From Anthostomella pinea (lineage: Eukaryota > Ascomycota > Sordariomycetes > Xylariales > Xylariaceae): a stretch of 64,000 bases of DNA. Below, in pieces: positions 20,549 to 32,057 of the stretch (positions are counted from its first letter, which is position 1; every line of letters starts with the position of its first letter). The notes under the pieces are model-generated. The model was not told where the DNA came from and made no database searches. It saw only the letters and a list, made by a program, of their open reading frames with translations. Location of the stretch: assembly GCA_963556695.1 (NCBI GenBank), contig CAUWAG010000010.1, forward strand, positions 1,860,001 to 1,924,000, written 5' to 3'. A program made the position numbers and the translations under genes.

Positions 20549-22702
20549 TCAGTCCGGCGATCTCTGCCCGCTCCGCTCCGCAGCCTTGAAGAGATCGTCA
20601 GGCTCCTTGAAAACGTAGTCCTCGCCGCGGCAGACCCGGTCAACTTCCCTGCGCACAACAGGATAGACGTCCTTCCACGCATTGCGACCGATCCAGCAGT
20701 CCAGATGCCCATACCCGGGAATGACGCGGCGGCGGTAGTCCTTATCGCCGAACTGATCGCACAGGGTCTCGTACGAGCGGAGAGTTGCTTCGGGCGAGAA
20801 GACGGCGTTGTCGCGGCCTGAGACGAAGAGGATCGGCAGCCCCCCAAGCCGTCTGAGGTTGTCGTTTGTTGTGAGATCAGAAAATAAGGGCCGTTTGATA
20901 GGACGCGGCCTTCCGAGCTCATCCTCGCGAGGTACTGGAGAGATTGCAAACTGGTACCCCCCAAGAACCTGTCGATCTGCCGGTGCGTCGCTTCGTTCAG
21001 GTTTTGTGGTTCCAACATCTTCCGAAAGCACATGATATTCGGTGGCAAGAGGCATTGTCGCACAACTCATGGCGTTCGTGCGGGTATAGACGCAGCAGTT
21101 GGTTAAGCCCCTTTTGTACGAGCCCGTCGTCCGTGCCGGCACTGCAAGAAAACCAGTCACCGACAAGGCTTCGATACACGTGGCTCAGTGGAAGAGCTTT
21201 GGTCAGTAGCTGAGGTATATAGGCAGTGCCTTGGATGGGATTCATGAACACCTGGGAACATGTAACGCCCAAGATCCAGGACGAAGGGATCGTTCCGTCC
21301 AAAAGACCGCAAGAAAGTGATATGCTCCCTTCGCCGTGTGCGACCGTATATAATGGCTCGTCGCCGAATTTGCTGCGGATGTATTCCAGGGCAGCCTTGA
21401 TGTCCAAACGAGCATCGAACGGGGTCCAGTGGTCTTGAGCGGTCATCGGTGCCCCCATCCGAAGCACGGGGACGAACACACGGTATCCCGCGCGACTGAA
21501 GTAATTGACCGCATTGACTTGCAGGGTAGGCATCGCATACATTTGATGATCAACTGATGCACCGGGAATCACAAGTAAGTTTTTGATGCTCTCTTCAGCG
21601 CCGGGAGAGGCTGTTGGCTCCCAGTGATGCATCTGCGTCTTGACCCCATCCTGGGCCCAGAGAGAATAAGACTTATGCGCCAGTGTGTCGTTGATGTAAC
21701 CAATGTAGGATTGTGTTGGATACTTCAACGAATTCAAGGGCGGAAACGAAGCGGATGTACTCTTGGCGCTGGAAAAGTCGAGGACTTTGATCACATTCTT
21801 GAGTCTGTTCGTTAATGAGTCGTTATCTGCGGAAGCCGAGGCAATGGCCCTCGTGAGGAAGTCTTGCGCGTGAATGTCCATGACTCCCCGGGCTATGACC
21901 GTGGGTTCGTCCCCGGAGTCGTGCTCGCTGAGTGCCACATATACTGTTCTCGCGGCTTTGAAGAAGGCCAATGGGGCCAAAGCTACTGATGAATCCAGTC
22001 TTGTGCCCTTGGAGTTGCAGTACCCTGCCGTTGGTCCCTATCATGTCGAATGTGTATACCAGTTGGCGAGTTCCGGGGGCGGATTGGACGACAAGCACGA
22101 CGTTGACTTCCCCTGTCAACAGCCTGAACGGCGAACCAGGGATGGTGGGGCACACAAGACTGCCGGTTGTTGCGCCCCGGCGCCCATGTCGTCCCTTGCG
22201 AGCTCGTATGTTGAAGAAGAGTTTGGCACTTTCCCCTCGCGGTTTCGCTCTCTGAGAAGCGTGTTCACACACAGTCTCACCATCCTCATATGGGGCCTCG
22301 CTCGTGCAGGGATGAATGTAGCCCGACATAACCTCAGCCCAGGAAATGTCATCAGCCATGATTGCGCCGGTATCCGCGACTGTGCTTCCACGCTGAACCG
22401 AGTCCACCTCGTCATGAAAGGGATGGGCGGGCAGCCCAAACAAGTCCAAGATGCCATTTCTTTCTTCGCTGATCACCAACCCATGGTCAAGCGCGTAGTG
22501 TTCTACTGCCCGCTCCGCCAGCGCCGCAATGGTGGCAAATGGACTGGCCCCCAGGGCACGGGGCAATAGAGCACCGTCTGTTACAATGAGACCTTCGTGT
22601 ATCTCAGCGCCGCTGCCAGTGAAAAGCCGACCCAAGTGGTCGGTAACCCCAGTGCTCCCTGTGTTATCGCGAGCCATACACGCACCACTGTTGATTATTA
22701 GC

Positions 22703-22719
22703 CCAGGTATCGTGGCATA
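22703..22719. repeat. 17-bp target-site duplication, left copy
   Basis: CCAGGTATCGTGGCATA, identical to 24053-24069. The two copies bracket the LINE insertion in the last intron of the GMC pseudogene. Confidence 0.9.
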
Positions 22720-24052
22720 TGTTTGTTTTGTATTTAACGTGGGGGGTAGCTCCTCAGTAGTGCAGACCACGCCTCCCAGAGCCTCTGCATCGCAGGGTTG
22801 TGGAAGTCTCAAGAAAATAAGTACAGTCAGTCCCGCTCACGGGCCCATCCCCGTTGTTGCGGCGGTATGACCTTGGGGTCATCCATCTGGTCCTTCAAGA
22901 ACAGCTATCTATCAGAGACAGATTGTTGAAAAGAACTTGCTTTTCTCCACGAATTTTGCCCATTCTGTACTCCTCTCCCCTAAGTATTGTAAACAGGCTG
23001 TCCTAGGCGAGTACCTAGACAATAACCAATTTTTTCCTAGCCTCTTACAAAAGAAAATATGTTATGGTGTTTTCTTTTCACCATAACTGCAGTGATTATT
23101 CGAGTCTGTATGCCCAAAGCGTTCGTGGTATCTGGCAAAATCGCCATGTCCAGATCTAGCCGCTAGAAGTCTGTGTAGAGTGCTCCTCTTAAAGGATATA
23201 AGGCCTCTTTTAGTTACTGCATGTCAGTATACTTCTTGATATCTAGGTTCTGATTGGTCTTTCTACCATTAGTTGAACTCTTTTTTGCCCTTTTTCTTGA
23301 GATCTCTCTTGACCCAAGAGATTATAGGAAGGTTTGTTGTGTCTGTTTCTAGCATAACACCCTTTTTTGCTAATATATCGGCAGCTTCGTTACCATCAAT
23401 ATCTCTGTGTCCAGGAATCCACTTGACGGTCACTCCAGGAGTGTGTGCTGTGGCGAGTTCTTAGAATCGCAGAAAAATTTTCTGTGATGTCTCGGGTGGA
23501 GTCCCATTGAGCCCATCCACCACTGATGTGTTGTCCAGGCAGACATATAGCTGTTTTCCGTGTCCAATTACCCTGGCTGCTGCAAGACCTTGGAGAGCAC
23601 CATGGACTTCAGCATTCACTACTTCTGCTTGTAGAAGTCTGCCCCTTCCCCGGTATACTTCTTGTGTAGTGCCGCCTTTCCTGATGGTATAGCCCCATCC
23701 AGTGCGGGTTGTGCCTTGGTCGTCCAATTGTGATCCATCTGAGTAGATAACAAGGTTAGTGTTCGTATTTCTTTCCTATAGCCATTGCTTAAAGAGCTCT
23801 GTTTCTTTGTCTTTGTCTTTACAGACTGGGGGCTTCTTCCATAATGGCTTGGTGAGTATTGGTCTCTGGAAGTCAGGGACTAGTTGGAAGCTCCTTTGTA
23901 GCCTTGTTGGTTCTTTGCGAGCTTGTATTTGGAGCCTGCCAACAAGAGGGTGTCTCTGGTCTACTCGTCCGAGTCGGAGGCCGTGACGTCTTCTTATTGA
24001 CTCTGCAAGAATTCCTGCTGGAGGAATCTGTGATTCAAAGTGTAGAATATGT
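22720..24052 (-). mobile_element. 5'-truncated non-LTR retrotransposon (LINE) with RNase H domain
   Basis: This 1,333-bp insertion has its 5' (truncated) end at 24052 and its 3' end at 22720, where the minus strand is A-rich (AAATACAAAACAAACA). It encodes the region before RNase H and then the domain itself: YSDGSQL, VNAEVHGALQGLAAAR, LYVCLDNTSVVDGL and PGHRDIDGNEAADILAKKG, which hold the catalytic Asp/Glu/Asp/His set. The frame ends near 23271 after a Lys-rich stretch. Two in-frame stops interrupt it, a TAG after KQWL near 23777 and a TAA at 23461-23463; both fit C to T changes at CpA (CAG and CAA before). The type is consistent with the Tad-like LINEs of fungi. It is flanked by a perfect 17-bp target duplication. 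Confidence 0.9.
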
Positions 24053-24069
24053 CCAGGTATCGTGGCATA
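24053..24069. repeat. 17-bp target-site duplication, right copy
   Basis: Second identical copy of CCAGGTATCGTGGCATA. Removing the LINE and one copy restores a normal 51-bp intron. Confidence 0.9.
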
Positions 24070-27000
24070 GATGTCGTAATGTGCTTACCCGATAGGATGG
24101 AGTGTAACCTTTCCTTGATCCCCCAATCCAGGAAAAGGGGTATCAATAAGAGTGCCGCCAACAGCTTTGGTAGCCTTTTCCAGGAAGCTTCTGATATGCT
24201 TTAGATGATCACTTCGATCAGTCCCCAGGAACTCAAGTACGGGGATATCGTTCTGGAGCGTCAAGATGGCGGGGTCACTGTCGTGAGACATGATCATGTA
24301 GACCTGCGTTCGGTCCAAGGGCCCTTCCTTAGCATAAGACCTAACAATCTGCTGCCATACCTTGCGAGGGCTGATTGTGCGCGTCCTACTAGGCCGGTTA
24401 TTGGTTTATTGTCAGGGCCGATTGGCATGGGACGAAGCATAGCCTCCAGAAAAACAACCAGACCAGAAGGAATGGCCCCATCCTGGACAACGAAGCCGTC
24501 CAGTGGATTCTCGTGGCCATCTCTGTTGTCGATAGCGCTTGTTGTCGTGCGGCCAATAGGGCGACTTGGTGAAGGAAACGGTCGCCCCCTAGCATTGACT
24601 TCAAAGTCCGTATCATATCTAGAAACCCCATTGTGAGCTGACGTCTTTGCCCAAATATACTCTGAGGGTTCTTACCCGATGGCAACATTATCTCCATTAT
24701 CACTTATATTGTGACCAACCAAGTCGCTGATGTCCATACCCATAGCCTTACTTCTCCACAGGATTTCTGAGGTGCCTATGGAACCGGCACCGAAGAAAAC
24801 AGCGCGTTTGGCGTAAACCCATAATAAGTCGGCGGAAGAGTAGGTGTCTCCCGGGCCGATCTTATGCGACGCGAAGTAGACGAGGTAGCCGTTGCGTCCT
24901 TTGGCTTCCTCTATATGACGTACCTCGCACTCGCAAAAGATAGAGGCACCCAGTTCCAAGCATCGGCAAGGTAGGTCACCAAGGTTGTCGTTTTTGACCC
25001 ATCATTTACCCCAGTCATATCTTCACCCGAGAGCCTAGACGGTGACATTTCGACTCCCGAGCTATTCGGGCCGTTTTCGAATCGAGTTGTCTGTCTGACC
25101 TTCCGGAACTTCGATCCCATATTGAGATATTCGGCCTGTTGTCTTAGTAGCTCCATCTTGGGAAGTTCTGGCCAATCCTGGGGATATTCCTGTAGCTCGA
25201 GCATAGGCGCAACCTTGTCATAGTCTTGAGGAGAAGTCTAGTTAGTTGTTTCCGCCGAATAACGAACCTCCAACCCGGAACAAGTCGGATTAGGAGGTCA
25301 ACCACGTATTTTCAACTCACATTTTTGCAACCCATCGCCATCCTTTCTGATCTCGGGTGGCCACTCGTCCGTCGATAAGATCTCTTTGTCAGCTTCCATG
25401 AACACATTGGCGTTAATCAAGCTGGTACCTCCAAGTCCTATATGATGTGTCAGTGCTATGGGCCCCAAGGTGGCCCGCAAGGGAAAGGTGTATTGATAAT
25501 AATTGGAATGAGCACTCTGGAATAAGCATCGTATATGTCTGGTTGGATCAAATCTGCTTATTCCAGGGTTCTTATTCCACTTGTATGAATATAGCGTTCA
25601 TGTCGAAAGCTCAACAGAGCCAGGGGATAGACTTGCCATTGCAGACAAGAGCATTCTGCCCCATCCCACAAACCGAATGAAACATTCCGGTTGTTCTCCG
25701 GCCCTGAGAAAACTGATTCCAAAGTCCAGGTCGTACAGGAGCGCTGGAATCATTGAGCTGATCGACTATCTCGGTGGCAGTAGATGGATACTCCCCTGGC
25801 CATCTTTCGGCACCACGCTCCAGCACACAGACAGACACTCCTGCGCGTGCCATTCGGGAAGCAGCAATGCCGCCTCCATAGCCGGATCCAATCACAACGA
25901 TATCGTATTCGGGGCCCATCAATTCCACTGGTTTCGAAAGTCGAGGAAACTGCGACCCTGCGGCCTTGCTGCGTGGCTCGGAGTCAGCTGAGGATTGCGC
26001 AGCTTCATAAACAAGTGAGTGCAGGGGCCATTTAATGCTTTGGTGTCTTTGTATGGTCCTCTGCCGCCAGGTATCGGACGACCTCTCACGCAACCCAACC
26101 GAGGCGATGCTGCTTTCACTGTCATCGATGATGCGAGACTGCTGTGCTTCCCTGGTGTCCTGAACGGGATACTCATCGATCGGGTGTAGCGACTTGGAAG
26201 CAGGTGCTGAGCTTGTCGGCAGCTTTAGGGCCCGACGAAGAATGTCTCGATATACGATCTCCGCGGGGACAACGAAAGCGGCGGAAGAGGAACTACCCGT
26301 GATTATGTGACCATATACGGACACGCCGTGTTCGTCATAGACCATCGCACCACAATCTCCGGGGAGAATTTCAGAGTCTAGCAGAGTCGAATACACCTCT
26401 GTGAACGAACTGCTGTTCGGCAGGCGCACGTACGTACATGACCGAAGCAGTCTCCCTGTCAGCATCCCGTGAGACGTGAGGACTTTGACCGTGGCCCATG
26501 TGTTCTCTGGTACAATCAAATTGGCTGGCAGCATTTCTTGTAGGCCAAAGCGGTATTTATCATGTTGTGGACGCCTTTCTGCCCAAAGCGCATAGTCGAG
26601 ATCCGCCGAGACGATGGGGAACCCATTCAGCTGGCTAGGAAATTCAGCCATCTTTGACGGTTCTGAAAGAGCCTCACGCTTTCCAGAGCTTTGTATAGCT
26701 GCCGTGGAATCCTCAGAGACCAGTGATTCTCCATCTGGAGATTCTGGGTCTGATGATCTAGAATCGGACGATGTGAGGCTCCCTGCACTTGTGGCTAAAG
26801 GGTCAATCCGCTGACCCTCTTCATCCCCTGAAGGAAACCCTCCGAATTCGTAATCTTCCTCGCTGCGGTCCGAAGTGCTGTCATCTTCCATACTTTGCTT
26901 TTCATTTTTGGAGAAGAGGACATGTGCTGGCACAAGCAGCTGTCGCAAGCCGCTCATGTCGAAATACATACTGCTGGTGGCCCAAATCGTGATTCCCCGG

Positions 27001-27524
27001 TATTGAAAACGAATCAAAGCGGACTGTTGATCCTTGTTCGAAAAAATGGCTTCCACGGTAACTTTTTCAGGTTGTCGGACCGTGCCCGAGGCGCCAGATA
27101 TCTTCGGCAATGCGGTACGACTAGTGCGCTGTGTCTGTCGCCCGATGTGCGGTGCTTCCGGCCATTCGCCTACGTACATGCCTGGATAGTCATGGAGCAG
27201 GTCGCTGTGCTTGATGATTTGGACCGCCTTCTTCCGATGAGGTCGCTGCGCACCCGCAAACATGATATGGGGGAGGGCGCGGTCGCAGCTGGAGCCGATC
27301 ATGTAGATACTGAACCAAAGCAGGTCAGAATTTGGTATCGGGCCTTGTTTCTCTGCCAGGAGGTCGAGTATCCCGGGCAGCAGTTCAGTGTAAGCCGCAA
27401 GTGCCGGTCCTGTTGCATCCCAGTAAGACATCCTTGCCTTGGGTATTTGTCCCCACGATTGACCAACTGACTCTTCAGGCTTTGGCCAGGGGAGCCGCTT
27501 CGGGGGCATGAAAGGGAGGGGCAT

Positions 27525-28100
27525 CGTGCCCGACGCAGTCTCAGAGCCTCATTAGACCTTGTGAGGTAGTGCTGCGCTCATGGTCTCCGGGCAGTGACCT
27601 AGTGCGCCATTTGCTGAAGGCCGATGGACAATAGACGTGGAAACTAGGGACTGGTGAGAAAAGACATCGGGCCCGACGACGTTGAATCGGTGCAATAACA
27701 AGGATGGTTGCTAAAAAAGCAAAACCGACAGTGTGGCGTGAGCCTCCTCTTGGCTGGGGTCACACTGGCCCAATACCTACGCCCAATAGAAGGGTAAGGG
27801 ATGCAGCCGATCGGAAGTGGTTATGCCGGGCTGCCGTACGTTGGCGTTTTCAGCTGGGAAAAGTACAACTTCAATACCAGAGCCTCGCTTTCCGTAAGTG
27901 AAGTCACTCCTCACAAGTCTGCGTCCGACATCAACAAATTCTTGAGTACCTATCGATGACATATTGAACATGCTGGAACAACCGCTCTGGCATAATCAGC
28001 TTTGATCCAATACGGCACTTTTGTTGCTTTTTCCAGGGTGTTTATTCCGGTTATAAAACACACGCCTTCATTGCTCGACTAGCGGCTTCGTACACCGGCA
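27525..28100. other. divergent promoter region
   Basis: This lies between the start of the GMC fusion pseudogene (minus) and the membrane-anchored protein (plus). It holds no recognisable coding content. An AT-rich TATAAAA-type sequence occurs near 28053, upstream of the ATG at 28101. Confidence 0.45.
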
Positions 28101-29169
28101 ATGGCACAGGAGAGCTCTGAGTTGAGAGAACTCTCACTCTCGCTAGATGCGCAACGACTGGTGGCAGAACGGCTCTTTGGCAGCAGCCGGACTCACGACC
28201 TGCGACCCTACTTCAGGTACTACAGCAGGCAGTGCAACCAGATGGCATCGATAGCCATGACATACGGCAAACCCTTCCCACTAGCCACGCACGCGCAGCT
28301 CCTCAGCATCATTGGAGACATCCGCCGTCATGTCCAGCATGCAGATATCTTGAGACAGCTTACAGAGGATTATGGCACAGTGGCCTCGCCAGAAGTCCTA
28401 CAGAACTCCATCGATCTTGCTTTACGACTTCTGCTCATGCTTGACGTGGGCGTGTTTCACAACGTCTACACCGGACGAGGCCTGATGACATGGACGGCGG
28501 GTGCCGTTGAAGACTTCATTAGCACCGTACCCCTTTTCCTCGGCCAACCAGAAATACCTTGCGACGGCGTAAAGCTCGAGAGCAGCTTCAACGTCCGGAA
28601 CATTGAGCAAATAGCCGGATTCGATGTCCAATTGACGACGAATCTGGCCGATCACCTCCTGCTTCGGGAAGACCTCAAGGTCGTCACCATCTACCACCAT
28701 GCAGCTTTCCTGCAGTATCACAAGGAGTGAGTTGGTAGATAATACATCGAGCTGCATGATCATCTATTGACTGACCGCCTAGGCTCAACGCGGTCTTTCC
28801 AGCTGGGTTCGTTGAGGAGACGTTGCAGACGTTGCAGACGATAGCTCTCTTGTTCCCAAAGGGCGTCAAAGAGGTTGAACGGTGGTACAGGAGGAAGCAC
28901 GACGTTGAAGAACTCGATTTTGCCTCACTGAAATTGGGTCCAGCGGTCAGGCAGGTACATCGGTACAGGTATTGGAGAGACCGCTTGGTCCTGTTGAAAG
29001 AAGCTTTCGATGACTCCAGGCCTCGAACCTTGGTGCAATGGTGGCATGATAGGAGGGAGGGGGCCAGTGGTTCACCTTTTGGATCGCCATCTTCTTTACC
29101 GTCTTTTTCGGGCTCGTACAGAGTATTGAAGGAGCAATACAGGTGTACAAGGCGTACAACCCTACATAG
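28101..29169 (+). pseudogene. conserved fungal protein with C-terminal membrane helix, frameshifted
   Basis: Exons 28101-28726 and 28783 onward are separated by a 56-bp intron (GTGAGT, CGCCTAG). The protein is largely helical with no enzyme motif I recognise; it ends with VERWYRRKHDVEEL, DRLVLLKEAFDD and TLVQWWHDRRE. In related fungal proteins the last motif leads into a tryptophan-rich membrane helix. Here that helix (QWFTFWIAIFFTVFFGLVQS, then a short tail ending YNPT at 29169) is encoded in a different frame. The frame is lost in a G run at about 29059-29063, where one base appears missing. As written, the frame instead runs to 29227 with a Ser-rich, non-hydrophobic tail. Membrane anchoring would be lost. 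Function unknown. A sequencing error in the G run is the alternative. Confidence 0.7.
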
Positions 29170-29483
29170 CAGTAGTGGTGACGCTAGAGACGATGAATGT
29201 AAAATTGGTCATGTGCCGTCAAGATGAAGAAGAGCAATCATTGGCATAATCGCTTGGACTAAGCATTGATCTCAGGGGAAGATGGCTGGAATAATCAACG
29301 GATCACTGCTTATGCCACTGCTTCTGTTCGCCAAATGCCTGTTAGCACGAGACCAGCGAGGTAATGGTACGTTGGGTAGGTACCTACGGCGACACGATAG
29401 GACGATAGGTCTGCGAGAGAGCGAAGCTTCGGAATACAACCAGAGCCTTCAGGGGGTCATTCACCATCCGCTACCCAGACACC
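29170..29483. other. short intergenic region between convergent genes
   Basis: This holds the 3' flanks of the membrane-anchored protein and the C2H2 gene. Nothing else is seen. Confidence 0.5.
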
Positions 29484-32057
29484 TCATATATCTGAGTCAA
29501 ATTCCCTCGGATACCACGCCACCTCACCGGTATCGGGGTCCCGATGGAAATGGTTCATGGCATTTTCATTCCATAGCCAGTATTGATGAGGTGCATCGTT
29601 GGCAACAGGGACAGGCATGTCGTCCTGGCGCGTAGAATTCAGCACACTAGGATCGATCCAGTCTACGCCTCCCTTGTCACTGTCCACAGATGACGACCCG
29701 TCTAGAAGCTCCATGGCGGAGGCGTCCGTGATACTGTCTCGACGGAGCTAGGAAAGCGGGGGCTATCGTTAGAGATTCCGACCAAATGCATGGTGATTGC
29801 AGGTGAGCTTACATAATTGGCCCAGCTCTCGGCAAGGGGCAGTGATGGACATATCGAGGGCTCGAGACTGGGCAGAATTGGCTCCATCAGGGGACTTCTC
29901 TGGGGGGATGACTCGTCGAGGTCATATATATCGCTCGTCAAGTCTGGAACCGTAGCCGTGGACAGCCTAGGAGCAGCCCTCGGCGTCTGTGCTGGTAGAG
30001 TCAAGTGTTGACTATTTGATGACTCTCCATTTGATGAAGGTGTGGAGCCAAACACGTAGCTCCTTGACTTTGCGTCGCGCCTGCGACGGCCTCCTCGATT
30101 CGGACCTGAGGGCCGTTGGCTGGAAACAGCTAGAAGTAACGGGTCATCTGTGCCTCTGGAGGGATGGTGGACCCTCAAGTGTCTGCAGTTCGATTAGCAT
30201 AGGTTAAAGTCCGTGTCGAGGATGTGCAATTACCTTGCTAGAACATCTGGTTGGGAATATGTGTACGCGCGCGTGCGTGGGCAGAATGCAAGTATAGCAC
30301 GGCTTTCCCTCCAGGGTATTGATGTCTTGTTTTGTGTGTACGTTTGTCGGCAGATGTGACAGCTTCGTACTGGGTCTATGACGGACATTGAGGTTCTCCT
30401 TTTCCGATAAAGCCTCCGTGCGCGAGCCTGCCTCTCTCGCCAAGAGGTCGTCGAGGGGGTCTGCGACATCCCAAGGCAGTCCGTTAAACCATTCCTCCGG
30501 AAAATCGGACCCAGGCGACCAGGAATTCACGCCTGAGGTTAGGTCATTAATCTCTTGTAAAAGCGTCGAGGGGTCAATCGGTTGTAAAAGAGTCGAGGGG
30601 TCATGCATGCGCGCGTTGCCTTGTTGGTCGGCTATGGGAAGAGCATTGGTGCTGATTTGAGTAACCGAACATGTCTCAGGAAGTCGGTGTGCTTCCTTGC
30701 GACTCTCCAGAAAGCCCCTCAACATCTCGGGCTGAAGTGACCGAATCAGATCGGCTATGACACCCACTAGGCCTGGGACTGGAGAGTCTAAGTCAAGCAG
30801 GTCGTCCTCTTCGAGTTTCCGTCGAACGCAAGATGGGAGCTCCTTCTCAAGATACTGCCCGTAAACTGACAAGGTCTTGCTACAGCAGTCAGCGGCATGC
30901 TGATCTCCAGTGGCGTGGGAGTGCTCCATTGACTTGTACTCGTAATCTATATCGAGTAAGAATCGGTGCTATTTATGTACCGGAGACCGTTGCACTTACA
31001 TGGGGAAGGAATAAGTGAAGGCTTGACACCAAGAAACAGAATGCGGTATATGTCTACCCATTTCTCAGGTTCTGGCTTGTCGGTCACCGCCTTTCTCCTG
31101 CTCTTAAGCTCCTTCTCTTGCTGCGAGTCAATGCCTTCGACGGGGCCCTCCGGCAGAAGCTTGCAAGGGTCCCTAGATCTCTGATGCCGTGTAAGCTCTG
31201 CAGAGTCCCGAAACTCGTTGTGGCAGCGGGTACACTTGAATTCGGGAAGCCTGTGTTTCCTGTAAAGGTGTTCTCTGTTGCCCCTGGTCAGTCCTCTTTT
31301 GTCTTTAGTTGATACGCATATCCCTCCTCCATTGATAGGTATCTTCTATCGATACCTATCATTGCGAATTCAATGCTACTTACTTCAGCCTATGAATCGA
31401 GACCTAACCTGGACCTCGGCACCCTCTGCGAGACATGTACACCTGCGGAGATTTCTTGAAAAAAGGACATGCGAATCGCTGCTCCGGCTGCGGAGCTTGC
31501 TTTGCTGTCTCCGTCGGGCGAGATGGGTCCCCCTCGGATTCAGACTGGTTCCCATCCAGTTCATCTCGCTTGGGATCGATGCTCTTTCGCTTCACCCCTT
31601 TCGGCTTCGAGCCCTCTGGAGTGGTGGAGGATGACCCAGACGTTGCAGAGCTCCTTCGGCTGGGTGTATTTGCATTGCCTGTGCTGCCAGCTGCGTTGAC
31701 TGTTATCGACACTAGCCCTTTTCGAACGATCGAGGTGATGGTATCAAGCAGGCAGTCCTTCCACTGAGCTTCCATGTTTGCTATGATCTGCTGATTTCTG
31801 ATCCAAAAGTTGTCCTACGTACCACTCTCGGTTGTTGCTTCAATTTGGTGCACAGGGCCAGTGCAAGAACGGCGCACAAGATCCGTGTCGTCTTCGACTG
31901 TCTTCGCCAGTTCTACGAACAGTTCCTGACTATAACGAGTCAGTGAGGACGGAGGAGGGCTGCCCACTCTACTCACGACGTTGGAGCCGGAGTCCCCTTG
32001 CGTATCGTCAACGGAACCAGGCTCGAGACCTAACGGAGAAGGGCTTCGGCGACGCAT
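29484..32057 (-). pseudogene. fungal C2H2-type zinc-finger regulator with premature stop
   Basis: Exons read on the minus strand: 32057 (or an upstream ATG at 32291) to 31823, 31780-31384, 31274-31000, 30946-30234, about 30180-29813 and 29747-29484. The marks are ACPFFKKSP and CRGPG, then VSIHRLK joined to EHLYRKHRLPEFKCTRC, followed by a Cys/His pattern and WVDIYRILF. This is the arrangement of a large group of fungal C2H2-domain proteins, presumed nuclear regulators. Between CRGPG and VSIHRLK the codon is TAG (31404-31406), where relatives have Trp (TGG), so translation should stop before the zinc finger. The 31781-31822 intron would be only 42 bp, and the junction between 30234 and about 30180 does not keep frame with the visible splice sites, so the 5' end and one junction are uncertain. 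Targets are unknown. Confidence 0.65.

Larger units (their letters stand above)
20549..27524 (-). pseudogene. chymotrypsin-like domain + GMC oxidoreductase + alpha/beta-hydrolase fusion, decaying
   Basis: Exons on the minus strand: 27524-25637, 25437-25321, 25224-24676, 24618-24089 and 22687-20549. The first exon has an N-terminal fungal domain with ILPGDCGAMVYDEHG and VYGHIITG (about residues 385-410), resembling a chymotrypsin-like fold with Cys at the nucleophile position. In the same frame follows YDIVVIGSGYGGGIAASRM, the FAD site of a GMC oxidoreductase (about 543). Later exons give GLGGTSLINANVF, GAGSIGTSEIL, IMSHDS, HPIG joined to GACMARD, and SPFATI. The last part is an alpha/beta-hydrolase region with AHGEGS, where relatives have Cys after the His, and YGHLDC. 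Single-base frameshifts are needed near 24953, 24320, 21975, 21003 and 20885. The first intron (25438-25636) uses a GC donor; the last (22688-24088) is swollen by a LINE. Related enzymes oxidise sterol-like or other alcohols; the substrate here is unknown. Confidence 0.8.

Noticed and set aside
22690..22812. Apparent N-terminal extension of the GMC C-terminal frame
   Set aside because: The first part of this frame is the 3' end of the LINE and intron read through by chance; the true exon begins at 22687.
31926..31976. Possible additional 51-bp intron in the first exon of the C2H2 gene
   Set aside because: GTGAGT and an AG in phase exist, but the frame is open through it and nothing favours splicing; left unresolved.
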